In this document: in pieces, positions 57,040-64,000 of the stretch
How the letters are laid out: every line of letters starts with the position of its first letter
Numbering within the stretch: position 1 is the stretch's first letter
Assembly (NCBI GenBank): GCA_910575405.1
Contig: CAJTER010000012.1
Coordinates: 1-64,000, forward strand
Reading direction: 5' to 3'
From: Clostridia bacterium
GTDB lineage: Bacteria > Bacillota > Clostridia > Peptostreptococcales > Anaerovoracaceae
Length of the DNA stretch: 64,000 nt
The notes under the pieces: model-generated
What the model saw: only the letters and a program-made list of their open reading frames with translations
Database searches by the model: none
Told to the model about the DNA's origin: nothing
Translations under genes and position numbers: made by a program

Positions 57040-58147
57040 ATGATAGTGGAATTAGAACCGATTAAATCGGAACTGCCCGCCTTAAAGGGCCGGCTCAAAG
57101 AGGCAGGTGAGTCCCTTTGACCTGGCTGGTCTGAGGGAACAGTTAGAAAAGCTTGACAAAAAGACGCAGGCGGACGGCTTTTGGGATGATCACGAAAACG
57201 CCCAGAAGGTGATGAAAGAAAAAAAGTCTGTGGAAAATAAGATCGAAGAATACGAAGCGCTGGCCGCGGAAATCGAGGACGTGGAAGTGCTGATTTCCCT
57301 TGCTGAGGAGGAAGAGGACGCTTCCATGGTATCCGAAATCAAGGACGCCTATGAGGCTGCGGCGGAAAAGCTGGAAACCTTGATGCTGGCAACCCTTCTC
57401 ACAGGAGAATACGACAAAAATAACGCCATCATATCCCTTCACGGCGGCTCCGGCGGCACGGATGCCAAGGACTGGGCGGAAATGCTCTTTCGCATGTATA
57501 TCCGCTGGTCCGAGGGAAAAGGCTACAAGGTTAAAATTCTCGATTACCAGGAGGACAAGGAAGGCGGCATCAACAGCGCCACAGCTCTCATCGAAGGAGA
57601 AAACGCCTACGGCTATCTGAAAAATGAAAAGGGCGTCCACCGCCTGGTGCGCATATCGCCCTATGACTCCTCCGGCAGGCGGCATACTTCCTTTGCTTCC
57701 ATGGACGTGATCCCGGAAATCGACGATGATATCACCATTGATCTGGATCCGGACGATCTGAGGATCGACACCTTCCGTTCCAGCGGAGCAGGGGGACAGC
57801 ACGTCAACAAAACCGACTCTGCCATCCGCATTACCCACATCCCCACCAATATCGTGGTTTCCTGCCAGAATGAACGCTCCCAGCACCAGAATCGGGAGAC
57901 GGCCATGAAGCTTTTGATATCAAAGCTGGTGGAATTAAAGGAGCAGGAGCACAAGGAAAACCTCAAGGAGCTTCAGGGCGACTACAGCCAGATCACCTGG
58001 GGAAGCCAGATACGCTCCTACGTATTCCAGCCCTACACCATGGTCAAGGATCACAGGACCGGCGCGGAGGTGGGCAACGTGTCTGCGGTCATGGACGGAG
58101 ATATCGACTATTTTATCAACGAAAAGCTGAAACAAAAAGAAAGGTAA
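57040..58147 (+). CDS. prfB: Peptide chain release factor 2, with programmed +1 frameshift
   Basis: RF2 ends translation at UGA and UAA. Frame 1 runs from ATG 57040 (AGAAGG eight bases upstream) as MIVELEPIKSELPALKGRLK then EAGESL to an in-frame TGA at 57118-57120. The classic CTT-TGA-C site shifts reading to GAC (57119) and gives DLAGLREQLEKLDKKTQADG, for about 368 residues in all. The GGQ motif is intact (SSGAGGQHVNKTDSA). The stop-recognition tripeptide, SPF in nearly all RF2, reads SPY here (VRISPYDSSGRRHTS, codons TCG CCC TAT). The sequence is followed 10 bases later by tex. Low RF2 raises frameshifting and thus restores RF2. Confidence 0.93.
57105..57121 (+). promoter_or_regulatory. RF2 programmed frameshift site
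   Basis: AGGTGA (57105-57110), an internal Shine-Dalgarno-like element, lies four bases before CTT (57115-57117) and TGA-C (57118-57121). The heptamer CTTTGAC is the standard RF2 site. The internal element is a little weaker than the usual AGGGGG and one base further away. Confidence 0.85.
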
Positions 58148-58157
58148 ACGAGTTTCT

Positions 58158-60416
58158 ATGAACATAATCGAAACACTGGCAGGTGAATTTAACCTGCGGG
58201 TGCAGCAGGTAGAAAGCACTGTCGCCCTCATCGACGAAGGCAACACCATCCCCTTTATCGCCAGGTACCGAAAGGAAGCCACCGGAGGCATGGACGATGT
58301 GACCTTGCGGGATCTGGATGAGCGGCTGACCTACCTGAGAAACCTGGAGGAACGAAAGGAAGAGGTCATCCGCCTCATTGAGGAGCAGGGAAAGCTGACA
58401 GGCGAATTAAGGAAAAAAATTAAAGAGGCCCAGGTGCTCCAGAGGGTGGAGGATCTCTACAAGCCCTACAAACAGAAAAAAGCCACCAGAGCCTCAAAGG
58501 CAAAGGAGCGGGGATTAGAGCCTCTTGCTCTGACCTTCTGGGCCCAGGAAGCGGAAAACGGCTGTATTGAAGAGCTGGCAGAGCCTTTTGTAAACGAAGA
58601 AAAAGAGGTTCCCGATGTAAAAGCTGCCATTTCTGGGGCCATGGACATTATGGCGGAAATGATTTCCGACGATCCGGAGCTGGTGGCAGAAGTAAGGGAG
58701 AAGACTCAGAATACGGGAGTCCTCCTTACGGAAGCTGTGGATGCGGAAGAAAAGACAGTTTACGAGATGTACTATGAATACGGGGAAGCTGTCAAAAAAA
58801 TTCCCAACCACCGCATACTGGCCATAAACCGGGGCGAAAAAGAGAAAAAGCTCAAGGTAAAGGTAAGCGTCCCTGCAGAAGATATGCAGCAGCTGTTGGA
58901 GAATGCGGTCATTACCAACGAAAAATCCATTTTTACAGAGCTTTTAAAGGACACGGCGGCCGATGCCTACAAGCGCCTCATGGCGCCTTCCATAGAGCGG
59001 GAAATGCGAAATATGCTCACCGATCGGGCAGAACAGGAAGCGGTAAAAGTATTTGCTAAAAATACGGAAAAGCTGCTGATGGTGCCGCCAGTAAAGGGTG
59101 CAAGGATCATCAGCATTGACCCGGGATACAGGACTGGATGCAAGGTGGCTGTGCTCAATGAAACGGGAAAGCTGCTGGCCTATACCACTGTTTATCCAAC
59201 TCAGCCAAAGCACGATATCGCGGGCACAGAGGCTACCCTGAAAAAGCTGGTGGACAAATACCGCATCAATGTAATTGTCATCGGAAATGGCACAGGCTCC
59301 CGGGAGACGGAAGAAGTAGTGGCTGATTTCATAAAGAAAAACAAGCTGGACATCAGCTATACCATTGTAAATGAAGCCGGGGCTTCCGTCTATTCGGCTT
59401 CCAAGCTGGCAACGGAAGAGTATCCGGATCTGGATGTAACCACCAGAGGCGCTATGTCCTTGGGCCGCAGGCTACAGGATCCTCTGGCAGAACTTGTAAA
59501 AATTCCCACAAAGAGTATCGGCGTTGGACAGTATCAGCACGACATCAATCAGGGGCTTTTGGAATCAGCCCTGGATCACGTAGTGGAGGACTGCGTAAAC
59601 CGGGTAGGCGTGGATCTGAATACCGCATCCCCATCCCTGCTTTCTCATGTGGCAGGCATCAATATGGGAATTGCCAAAAATATCGTGGCTTACCGAGAAG
59701 AGCAGGGTGCTTTCACAGATCGGAAGGAACTGAAGAAGGTGGCAAAGTTGGGCGAAAAGACCTTCAAGCAGTGCGCCGGATTTATGCGCATTTCTGACGG
59801 AAAGAACCCGCTGGACGCAACTTCCGTGCATCCGGAGTCCTACAAAGCAGCAGAGGCCATGCTGAGCCGCCTTGCCATCGACAAAAAAGAAATCCTACGT
59901 GGCGGAGCTGCCGACATTGAGGAGAAGATCAGTCAGCTTTACGGCGAAGCCGAAAAGCCGAAAAAGCTGGATACGAGAAAAAAAGGCCTTGCGGCCCTGG
60001 CAGAGCTGAATAAACCGAAGGAAAACCCAAAGAAAAACTTGGGGAAAGCCATTGAAAAGCTGTCCCTTGAACTGGAAGTCGGCTCCATGACCCTGAAGGA
60101 TATCATCGAAGAAATGAAAAAGCCGGGACGAGACCCACGTGAGGATGCGCCGACCGTTGTGTTCCGAAATGATGTGCGCAGCTTTGACGATCTGAAGATC
60201 GGCATGGAAATGATGGGAACCGTGCGCAATGTCGTTGACTTTGGAGCCTTTGTGGATATCGGTGTAAAAAACGACGGCCTGGTTCATATATCCGAAATTA
60301 GCAATAAGTATATCAAGCACCCTATGGATGCGGTATCGGTAGGAGATACGGTGAAAGTTAAAATTATAAAAATTGATGAAGAAAAGCAGAAGATCGGTCT
60401 CACCATGAAGCTGTAG
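58158..60416 (+). CDS. tex: Tex-family S1 RNA-binding transcription accessory protein
   Basis: A 752-residue nucleic-acid-binding protein. Parts are an N-terminal helical domain (ALIDEGNTIPFIARYRKEAT is the signature, about 23-42), a YqgF/RuvX-like RNase-H fold (IISIDPGYRTGCKVAVLNET at about 316), tandem helix-hairpin-helix elements (LNTASPSLLSHVAGINMGIA) and a C-terminal S1 domain (GTVRNVVDFGAFVDIGVKND then GLVHISE). It binds RNA polymerase or RNA and affects expression broadly. AAAGG before the ATG is 14 bases away, so translation may lean on coupling to prfB, whose stop is 10 bases upstream. All domains are complete. Confidence 0.93.
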   Translation: MNIIETLAGEFNLRVQQVESTVALIDEGNTIPFIARYRKEATGGMDDVTLRDLDERLTYLRNLEERKEEVIRLIEEQGKLTGELRKKIKEAQVLQRVEDLYKPYKQKKATRASKAKERGLEPLALTFWAQEAENGCIEELAEPFVNEEKEVPDVKAAISGAMDIMAEMISDDPELVAEVREKTQNTGVLLTEAVDAEEKTVYEMYYEYGEAVKKIPNHRILAINRGEKEKKLKVKVSVPAEDMQQLLENAVITNEKSIFTELLKDTAADAYKRLMAPSIEREMRNMLTDRAEQEAVKVFAKNTEKLLMVPPVKGARIISIDPGYRTGCKVAVLNETGKLLAYTTVYPTQPKHDIAGTEATLKKLVDKYRINVIVIGNGTGSRETEEVVADFIKKNKLDISYTIVNEAGASVYSASKLATEEYPDLDVTTRGAMSLGRRLQDPLAELVKIPTKSIGVGQYQHDINQGLLESALDHVVEDCVNRVGVDLNTASPSLLSHVAGINMGIAKNIVAYREEQGAFTDRKELKKVAKLGEKTFKQCAGFMRISDGKNPLDATSVHPESYKAAEAMLSRLAIDKKEILRGGAADIEEKISQLYGEAEKPKKLDTRKKGLAALAELNKPKENPKKNLGKAIEKLSLELEVGSMTLKDIIEEMKKPGRDPREDAPTVVFRNDVRSFDDLKIGMEMMGTVRNVVDFGAFVDIGVKNDGLVHISEISNKYIKHPMDAVSVGDTVKVKIIKIDEEKQKIGLTMKL

Positions 60417-60450
60417 TTGTATACAGTATTTATCCCTATACAAGCTTGTA
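60417..60450. repeat. Short overlapping palindromes after tex
   Basis: TTGTATA (60417-60423) pairs with TATACAA (60437-60443), and TACAAGCTTGTA (60439-60450) is a perfect palindrome. No T run follows. They may form an RNA end or be a binding site for the next gene. Confidence 0.35.
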
Positions 60451-60531
60451 ATGAAACGGCATATGTGTTAGTATTTTAACGATTAGTGCAGGGAGCACTT
60501 TACGTCATTTTAGAAAAGGAGACGATAGAAA

Positions 60532-61683
60532 ATGCTAATTGAGACACTCAGTAATTTCTGGCAGGATACCGGTCTGGCAAACGTGGCATATCAAAATGTC
60601 ATCATGATCGTAGTATCATTTGTATTTCTTTATCTGGCTATCAGACATGGCTTTGAACCGCTGCTTCTGATCCCCATTGCCATGGGTATGCTGTTATCGA
60701 ACCTGCCAGTAAGCGGCATGTTTATCGAACATGCGGAAATCACGTCATCCGACCAATTGTCGGATATCGGGCTTTTGACGGTATTTTATGCCTTAAAGCC
60801 GATCTTCCCTTCGCTGATATTCCTCGGCGTAGGGGCTATGACAGACTTCGGACCGCTTATTGCAAATCCAAAATCTCTGATTATGGGTGCGGCAGCACAG
60901 TTCGGAATCTTCTTCGCGCTGTTTGCCGCTGTCATACTGGGATTTGATGCACAGGGAGCCGCTTCCATCGGTATTATCGGAGGAGCAGACGGCCCAACAG
61001 CAATTTACCTGACAAGCAAACTGGCGCCGCAGCTCTTAGGACCGATTGCAGTTGCAGCGTATTCCTATATGGCTCTGGTACCGATCATTCAGCCGCCTAT
61101 CATGAAAGCACTTACCACGAAGAAAGAGCGCGTTATCAAGATGGATCAGCTGAGAGTCGTAACCCAGAAGGAAAAGATCTTATTCCCAATCGCGGTTACC
61201 ACCATCGTAGTACTGCTTCTGCCTTCCGCAGCACCGCTCATCGGTATGCTGATGCTGGGCAACCTGTTTAAAGAATGCGGAAGAGCGGATCGGCTTTCCG
61301 ATACTGCTCAGAACGCGATGATGAACATCGTTACCATTCTGCTGGGACTGGCAGTAGGGGCTTCCGCAACAGGAACCACCTTTATCAGGGCAGAAACTTT
61401 GAAAATCGTAGTACTGGGCGTATGTGCCTTTGCAGTAGGAACCGCAGCAGGCGTTCTGATTGCAAAACTGATGAACGTGCTGACAGGCGGAAAGATCAAT
61501 CCTCTCATCGGATCGGCAGGCGTATCTGCAGTACCGATGGCAGCTCGGGTATCCCAGAAGGTGGGACAGGCAGAGAACCCGTCAAACTTCCTGCTGATGC
61601 ACGCCATGGGACCCAACGTAGCAGGCGTAATCGGCTCTGCGGTATCTGCGTCCGTAATGCTGTCCATGTTCGGAGGGTTTTAG
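60532..61683 (+). CDS. Beta subunit of a Na+-translocating decarboxylase (OadB/GcdB-like), stand-alone
   Basis: The membrane subunit that turns decarboxylation of a biotin-bound carboxyl group into sodium export. The 383 residues have about nine to eleven helices. [20 protein letters not shown] holds the conserved acidic residue of the Na+ site, and [19 protein letters not shown] plus [20 protein letters not shown] are family blocks. AAAAGGAGA precedes the ATG. No alpha (carboxyltransferase), gamma or biotin-carrier gene is adjacent on either side, so either they are elsewhere or this protein works alone. A terminator ends the unit. Substrate (oxaloacetate, methylmalonyl-, glutaconyl-CoA) cannot be told. 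Confidence 0.92.
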   Translation: MLIETLSNFWQDTGLANVAYQNVIMIVVSFVFLYLAIRHGFEPLLLIPIAMGMLLSNLPVSGMFIEHAEITSSDQLSDIGLLTVFYALKPIFPSLIFLGVGAMTDFGPLIANPKSLIMGAAAQFGIFFALFAAVILGFDAQGAASIGIIGGADGPTAIYLTSKLAPQLLGPIAVAAYSYMALVPIIQPPIMKALTTKKERVIKMDQLRVVTQKEKILFPIAVTTIVVLLLPSAAPLIGMLMLGNLFKECGRADRLSDTAQNAMMNIVTILLGLAVGASATGTTFIRAETLKIVVLGVCAFAVGTAAGVLIAKLMNVLTGGKINPLIGSAGVSAVPMAARVSQKVGQAENPSNFLLMHAMGPNVAGVIGSAVSASVMLSMFGGF

Positions 61684-61730
61684 TCATACATAACTATTGC
61701 AAATCTCTAAAATCATTTTTATACAGAAAA

Positions 61731-61768
61731 ACAGACTCAGCCATCTTGCGATGGTGGGTCTGTTTTTC
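61731..61768 (+). terminator. Terminator after the decarboxylase beta subunit
   Basis: ACAGACTCA-CCATC (from 61731) pairs with GATGG-TGGGTCTGT with one bulged base and one wobble, followed by TTTTTC. Confidence 0.75.
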
Positions 61769-61860
61769 TATGGAAAAGACGCAGCATATACGGACTGATA
61801 AGCGTGCGGCATATGAATTCGTTGTTTTAGTGGAACGGATGGGTCTCCATTTTAAGCGGT

Positions 61861-62637
61861 TTAAGCTTCGGAGGGTTCCTCTGGCTTTGGAGCAGCTTCC
61901 AGTAAAATTTCTTTAATGCGTTTGCGGAAAAAGGGCGTCCAGAGTTTTTGATAGCATGCCCTGGTGGGATGAATATCGTCGGTCATATAGATGTCCCGAT
62001 TGCGGCATATGGATTCCCCCATTTTTGTATCCTGCCACAAATCTAGGATTTCAAAATTCCATTTTTCCTGCAGCCTGTAAAGCTGGGTCACCAGATTTTG
62101 ATAAGGTGCGCTTGGATATCTGGGACAGGTAAAGAATGCAGCCGGGCAGCCCCAAGTATCTCTCACATATGCCAGAATGTGCTCCATGGCGCCGATGGTC
62201 GTCTTTTTATCAAAATCAGCAGGATTTTTTGACGCACTGATGCTGCCAAATGGCACACCAAAGGAGCTGTCGTTGGTAGAAAGCTGGCATATGAAAAGAT
62301 CAAAGCTTTCGTTTGTGTCGATCCGCTCCATCCTGGCAACATAGGAACGAGAATCCACATCCCCCAGTGTGGTTCCACTTACCGCGTATTTAAAAGCAAG
62401 AATTCCATCCTGAGCTGCCAGGTAATCTGCAAAGGACTCGCCTCTTGCTGCAAAACCGTAGGTGACGGATGAGCCGAGAAAGCAAATGCGTTTTCCACTT
62501 AATGCGGAATGCTCCTGCTGCATACAGGAGGCTACTGCATATTCCCTGCTGTTTCCCTTGTTAAAAAGTCCTTTGTGGGGCAGCATGAGAGCTGATCTGG
62601 CCGCACCGCGCAGTGTCTCAGAAAATGTTTCGTTCAT
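61861..62637 (-). CDS. SGNH/GDSL-family hydrolase
   Basis: A 258-residue esterase-like protein. Block I is ICFLGSSVTYGF (catalytic Ser at about residue 56, a GSS variant of GDS), block III has STNDSSFG (the Asn of GxND-like), and block V is DDIHPTRACY with the catalytic Asp and His. The Gly of block II is in YAVSGTTLGD. Targets could be acyl groups on polysaccharides or lipids. No signal peptide is seen. ATG 62637 follows GAGAGGGG by seven bases. It is convergent with the decarboxylase gene; the upstream region is shared with the divergent HipA-like gene. Confidence 0.85.
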   Translation of the reverse strand: MNETFSETLRGAARSALMLPHKGLFNKGNSREYAVASCMQQEHSALSGKRICFLGSSVTYGFAARGESFADYLAAQDGILAFKYAVSGTTLGDVDSRSYVARMERIDTNESFDLFICQLSTNDSSFGVPFGSISASKNPADFDKKTTIGAMEHILAYVRDTWGCPAAFFTCPRYPSAPYQNLVTQLYRLQEKWNFEILDLWQDTKMGESICRNRDIYMTDDIHPTRACYQKLWTPFFRKRIKEILLEAAPKPEEPSEA

Positions 62638-62864
62638 TATCAATCCCCTCTCTTAAATCGTTATGCCTGTAAGGCTATGCTTCTCATATTATGCCAGATT
62701 CCTCTCAATGTCAATGAGAGAAATTTGTTATTTCGGTTAAAAATATCTTAGGAATCCCTTAAGGATGTTCAGGCATTGAAAAAACCGGCAAAGGGCTGCA
62801 GCAAGGGATTGACAAACGGCTGTATGAAAGGCTTTTTCAAAAGGCCGGATGAATGCCGGACGGA

Positions 62865-62893
62865 TTGAAATAGCAAGGCTGAAATGGTATACT
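62865..62893 (+). promoter_or_regulatory. Promoter of the HipA-like gene
   Basis: TTGAAA (62865-62870) and TATACT (62888-62893), 17 bases apart, 28 bases before the ATG. Confidence 0.7.
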
Positions 62894-62921
62894 GAAAGAA
62901 CGTTGAGAGAGGAGGAGCCCT

Positions 62922-64000
62922 ATGGACTATATATTGATGCACAAACGAAAAAAGACCGCCAGGGTCAGTCTGGATGAAACGGAAGGCTATATCCGGGAAA
63001 TCTACGATGTATACGCGCCTGAACACATTCCGGTAGGTGCGGCAGGACCAGAGGGAACGCTGGACAGAGCAGGGCTCAGCCGCTGGTGGCACAGACGGGC
63101 GATTCCTGCCAGCCGCGCGGGGCTTCGCGAGGCTTTTGCGATCATGGATATTGACTCTCCAGAATATTTGCTTGAAAAGTGTTGGGGTCTTTCTTTATCG
63201 GATCAGTACTGGATGTGTCCGGAAGGAAGCAGTCTGACATGGGATGATGTCAATTTTTTTGAACACGATTTTTCAGAGGACGTTGGAAATATACTTCTTG
63301 GAGGAACTTCTCCCTCGAGAAATATCAGCCTTATGTCTCCTGATAATTCCTCTGACGGATGGCTGCGGAAAAAGTGGTCCCTGTCCGGAGGAAAGAGGGT
63401 ACTTATCAAGGGTGGAAGCGGGGTTTACAGACAGGAGCCTTACAATGAAGTCCTCGCCTGCAGGATCATGGAAAGGCTGGGAATCCCCCATACAGCATAC
63501 AGCCTGCTGCAGCAGGAGGGAGCCGTTTACTCCGTCTGTGAGGATTTTATTACGCCGGATACGGATCTCATTACGGCAGCCGATCTTTTGCGGAATGAAA
63601 AGCAGCCGAACCACCTGTCGGAAGCGGAATTTTTTATCCGCATATGCGAAGGCCTGGGTCTGGAAAACCCGCGGCTCTTTGTGGATCAGATGCTGACGGT
63701 GGACTTTATTATCGCAAACGAAGACCGGCATACCAATAATTTTGGAGTCATCAGAAACGCAGAGTCCCTGGAATATATGGGTATGGCTCCGATTTATGAT
63801 AACGGGACATCCCTTTGGCTGAACACCCGGACGGATAAAATAAGGCCGCTGTCTCCCAAGCTGCCCAGCAAACCCTTTAAACCTACCCACCATGAGCAGA
63901 TAAAGCTGGTGAGCTCCTTTGAATGGATGGAGCTGGAGCGGCTGGATGGAATTGAGGAGGAATGCACCGCTGTTCTGGCAGGGTCCGAGTATATAGATGA
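62922..64000 (+). CDS. HipA-like serine/threonine kinase, 3' end beyond the window
   Basis: At least 359 residues are encoded before the window stops. The N-terminal 110 residues are an unassigned helical region. The kinase core follows: RVLIKGGSGVYRQEPYNEVL (ATP-binding Lys at about 161), IIANEDRHTNNFGVI (catalytic Asp and the Asn of the DRHxxN loop, about 264-278) and MAPIYDNGTSLW (the Mg-binding Asp). These match the HipA fold. The N-terminal HipA domain (HipA_N) and a HipB antitoxin gene are not present upstream, so it is an orphan HipA-like kinase. GGAGGAG lies five bases before the ATG. Its target is unknown; HipA itself phosphorylates glutamyl-tRNA synthetase. Confidence 0.75.
   Translation, partial: MDYILMHKRKKTARVSLDETEGYIREIYDVYAPEHIPVGAAGPEGTLDRAGLSRWWHRRAIPASRAGLREAFAIMDIDSPEYLLEKCWGLSLSDQYWMCPEGSSLTWDDVNFFEHDFSEDVGNILLGGTSPSRNISLMSPDNSSDGWLRKKWSLSGGKRVLIKGGSGVYRQEPYNEVLACRIMERLGIPHTAYSLLQQEGAVYSVCEDFITPDTDLITAADLLRNEKQPNHLSEAEFFIRICEGLGLENPRLFVDQMLTVDFIIANEDRHTNNFGVIRNAESLEYMGMAPIYDNGTSLWLNTRTDKIRPLSPKLPSKPFKPTHHEQIKLVSSFEWMELERLDGIEEECTAVLAGSEYID

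Noticed and set aside
57115-57121. Apparent frameshift at the start of prfB as a sequencing error
   Set aside because: CTTTGAC with an upstream Shine-Dalgarno-like element is the known programmed site of RF2 genes.

Overview
The window reads as a chromosomal segment of an anaerobic, low-to-mid GC Gram-positive bacterium of class Clostridia. Signs of this are strong AGGAGG ribosome binding sites, TTGACA/TATAAT promoters, a T-box leader, the scpAB pair, a triose-phase glycolytic cluster, a K+-type membrane pyrophosphatase, and the beta subunit of a Na+-pumping decarboxylase. A relative of Anaerovoracaceae/Family XIII is possible, but that is a guess. No rRNA, tRNA, CRISPR array or intact insertion sequence was seen.

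Layout. 1-6.5 kb: a defence block. It starts with a decayed RelB/ParE-type toxin-antitoxin remnant, followed by a type I restriction-modification operon (hsdM, hsdS, hsdR). A two-gene MntA/HepT-type nucleotidyltransferase/HEPN module is inserted between hsdM and hsdS. The hsdS gene carries one target-recognition domain. Its normal C-terminal tail lies on the opposite strand between 14-bp inverted repeats, so a 77-bp inversion would switch the tail on or off. This is the most striking signal in the window.

6.6-15 kb: a DUF5685-like gene with a J-domain protein and a small membrane protein; an NCS1 permease and dihydropyrimidinase pair (minus strand); nth; homoserine dehydrogenase without its ACT domain together with a SEC-C protein (minus strand); and trmL. 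15-24.7 kb: rpoN, gap, pgk, tpiA, eno, secG, the membrane pyrophosphatase hppA, and a CDF metal exporter on the minus strand. 24.8-32.5 kb: mtnA, scpA, scpB, a MATE exporter, a DacA-like carboxypeptidase, a PyrK-like Fe-S flavoprotein reductase, then trpB2 behind a T-box whose specifier reads UGG (Trp).

32.6-42.8 kb: a large secreted protein with two Big_2 repeats and two C39-like papain-fold domains; a LuxR regulator divergent from an amidohydrolase and urea transporter pair; and a two-component system whose kinase has an extra C-terminal membrane domain. 42.8-45.8 kb: a second defence patch with intact hicAB, a twice-deleted hsdR pseudogene and a RhuM-family remnant with an internal stop. 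45.9-64 kb: an AraC regulator divergent from a saccharopine-dehydrogenase-like enzyme, with 21-bp-period direct repeats between them; a CNNM-type protein; secA; a hydrolase; an unknown gene coupled to cstA; prfB with its programmed frameshift; tex; an oadB-like gene; an SGNH hydrolase; and a HipA-like kinase cut by the window end.

Together the housekeeping genes cover lower glycolysis, Sec export, translation termination and chromosome segregation. The accessory genes cover scavenging (hydantoins/pyrimidines, urea, indole or tryptophan, peptides) and defence. All functions are inferred by reading motifs; no database search was run.
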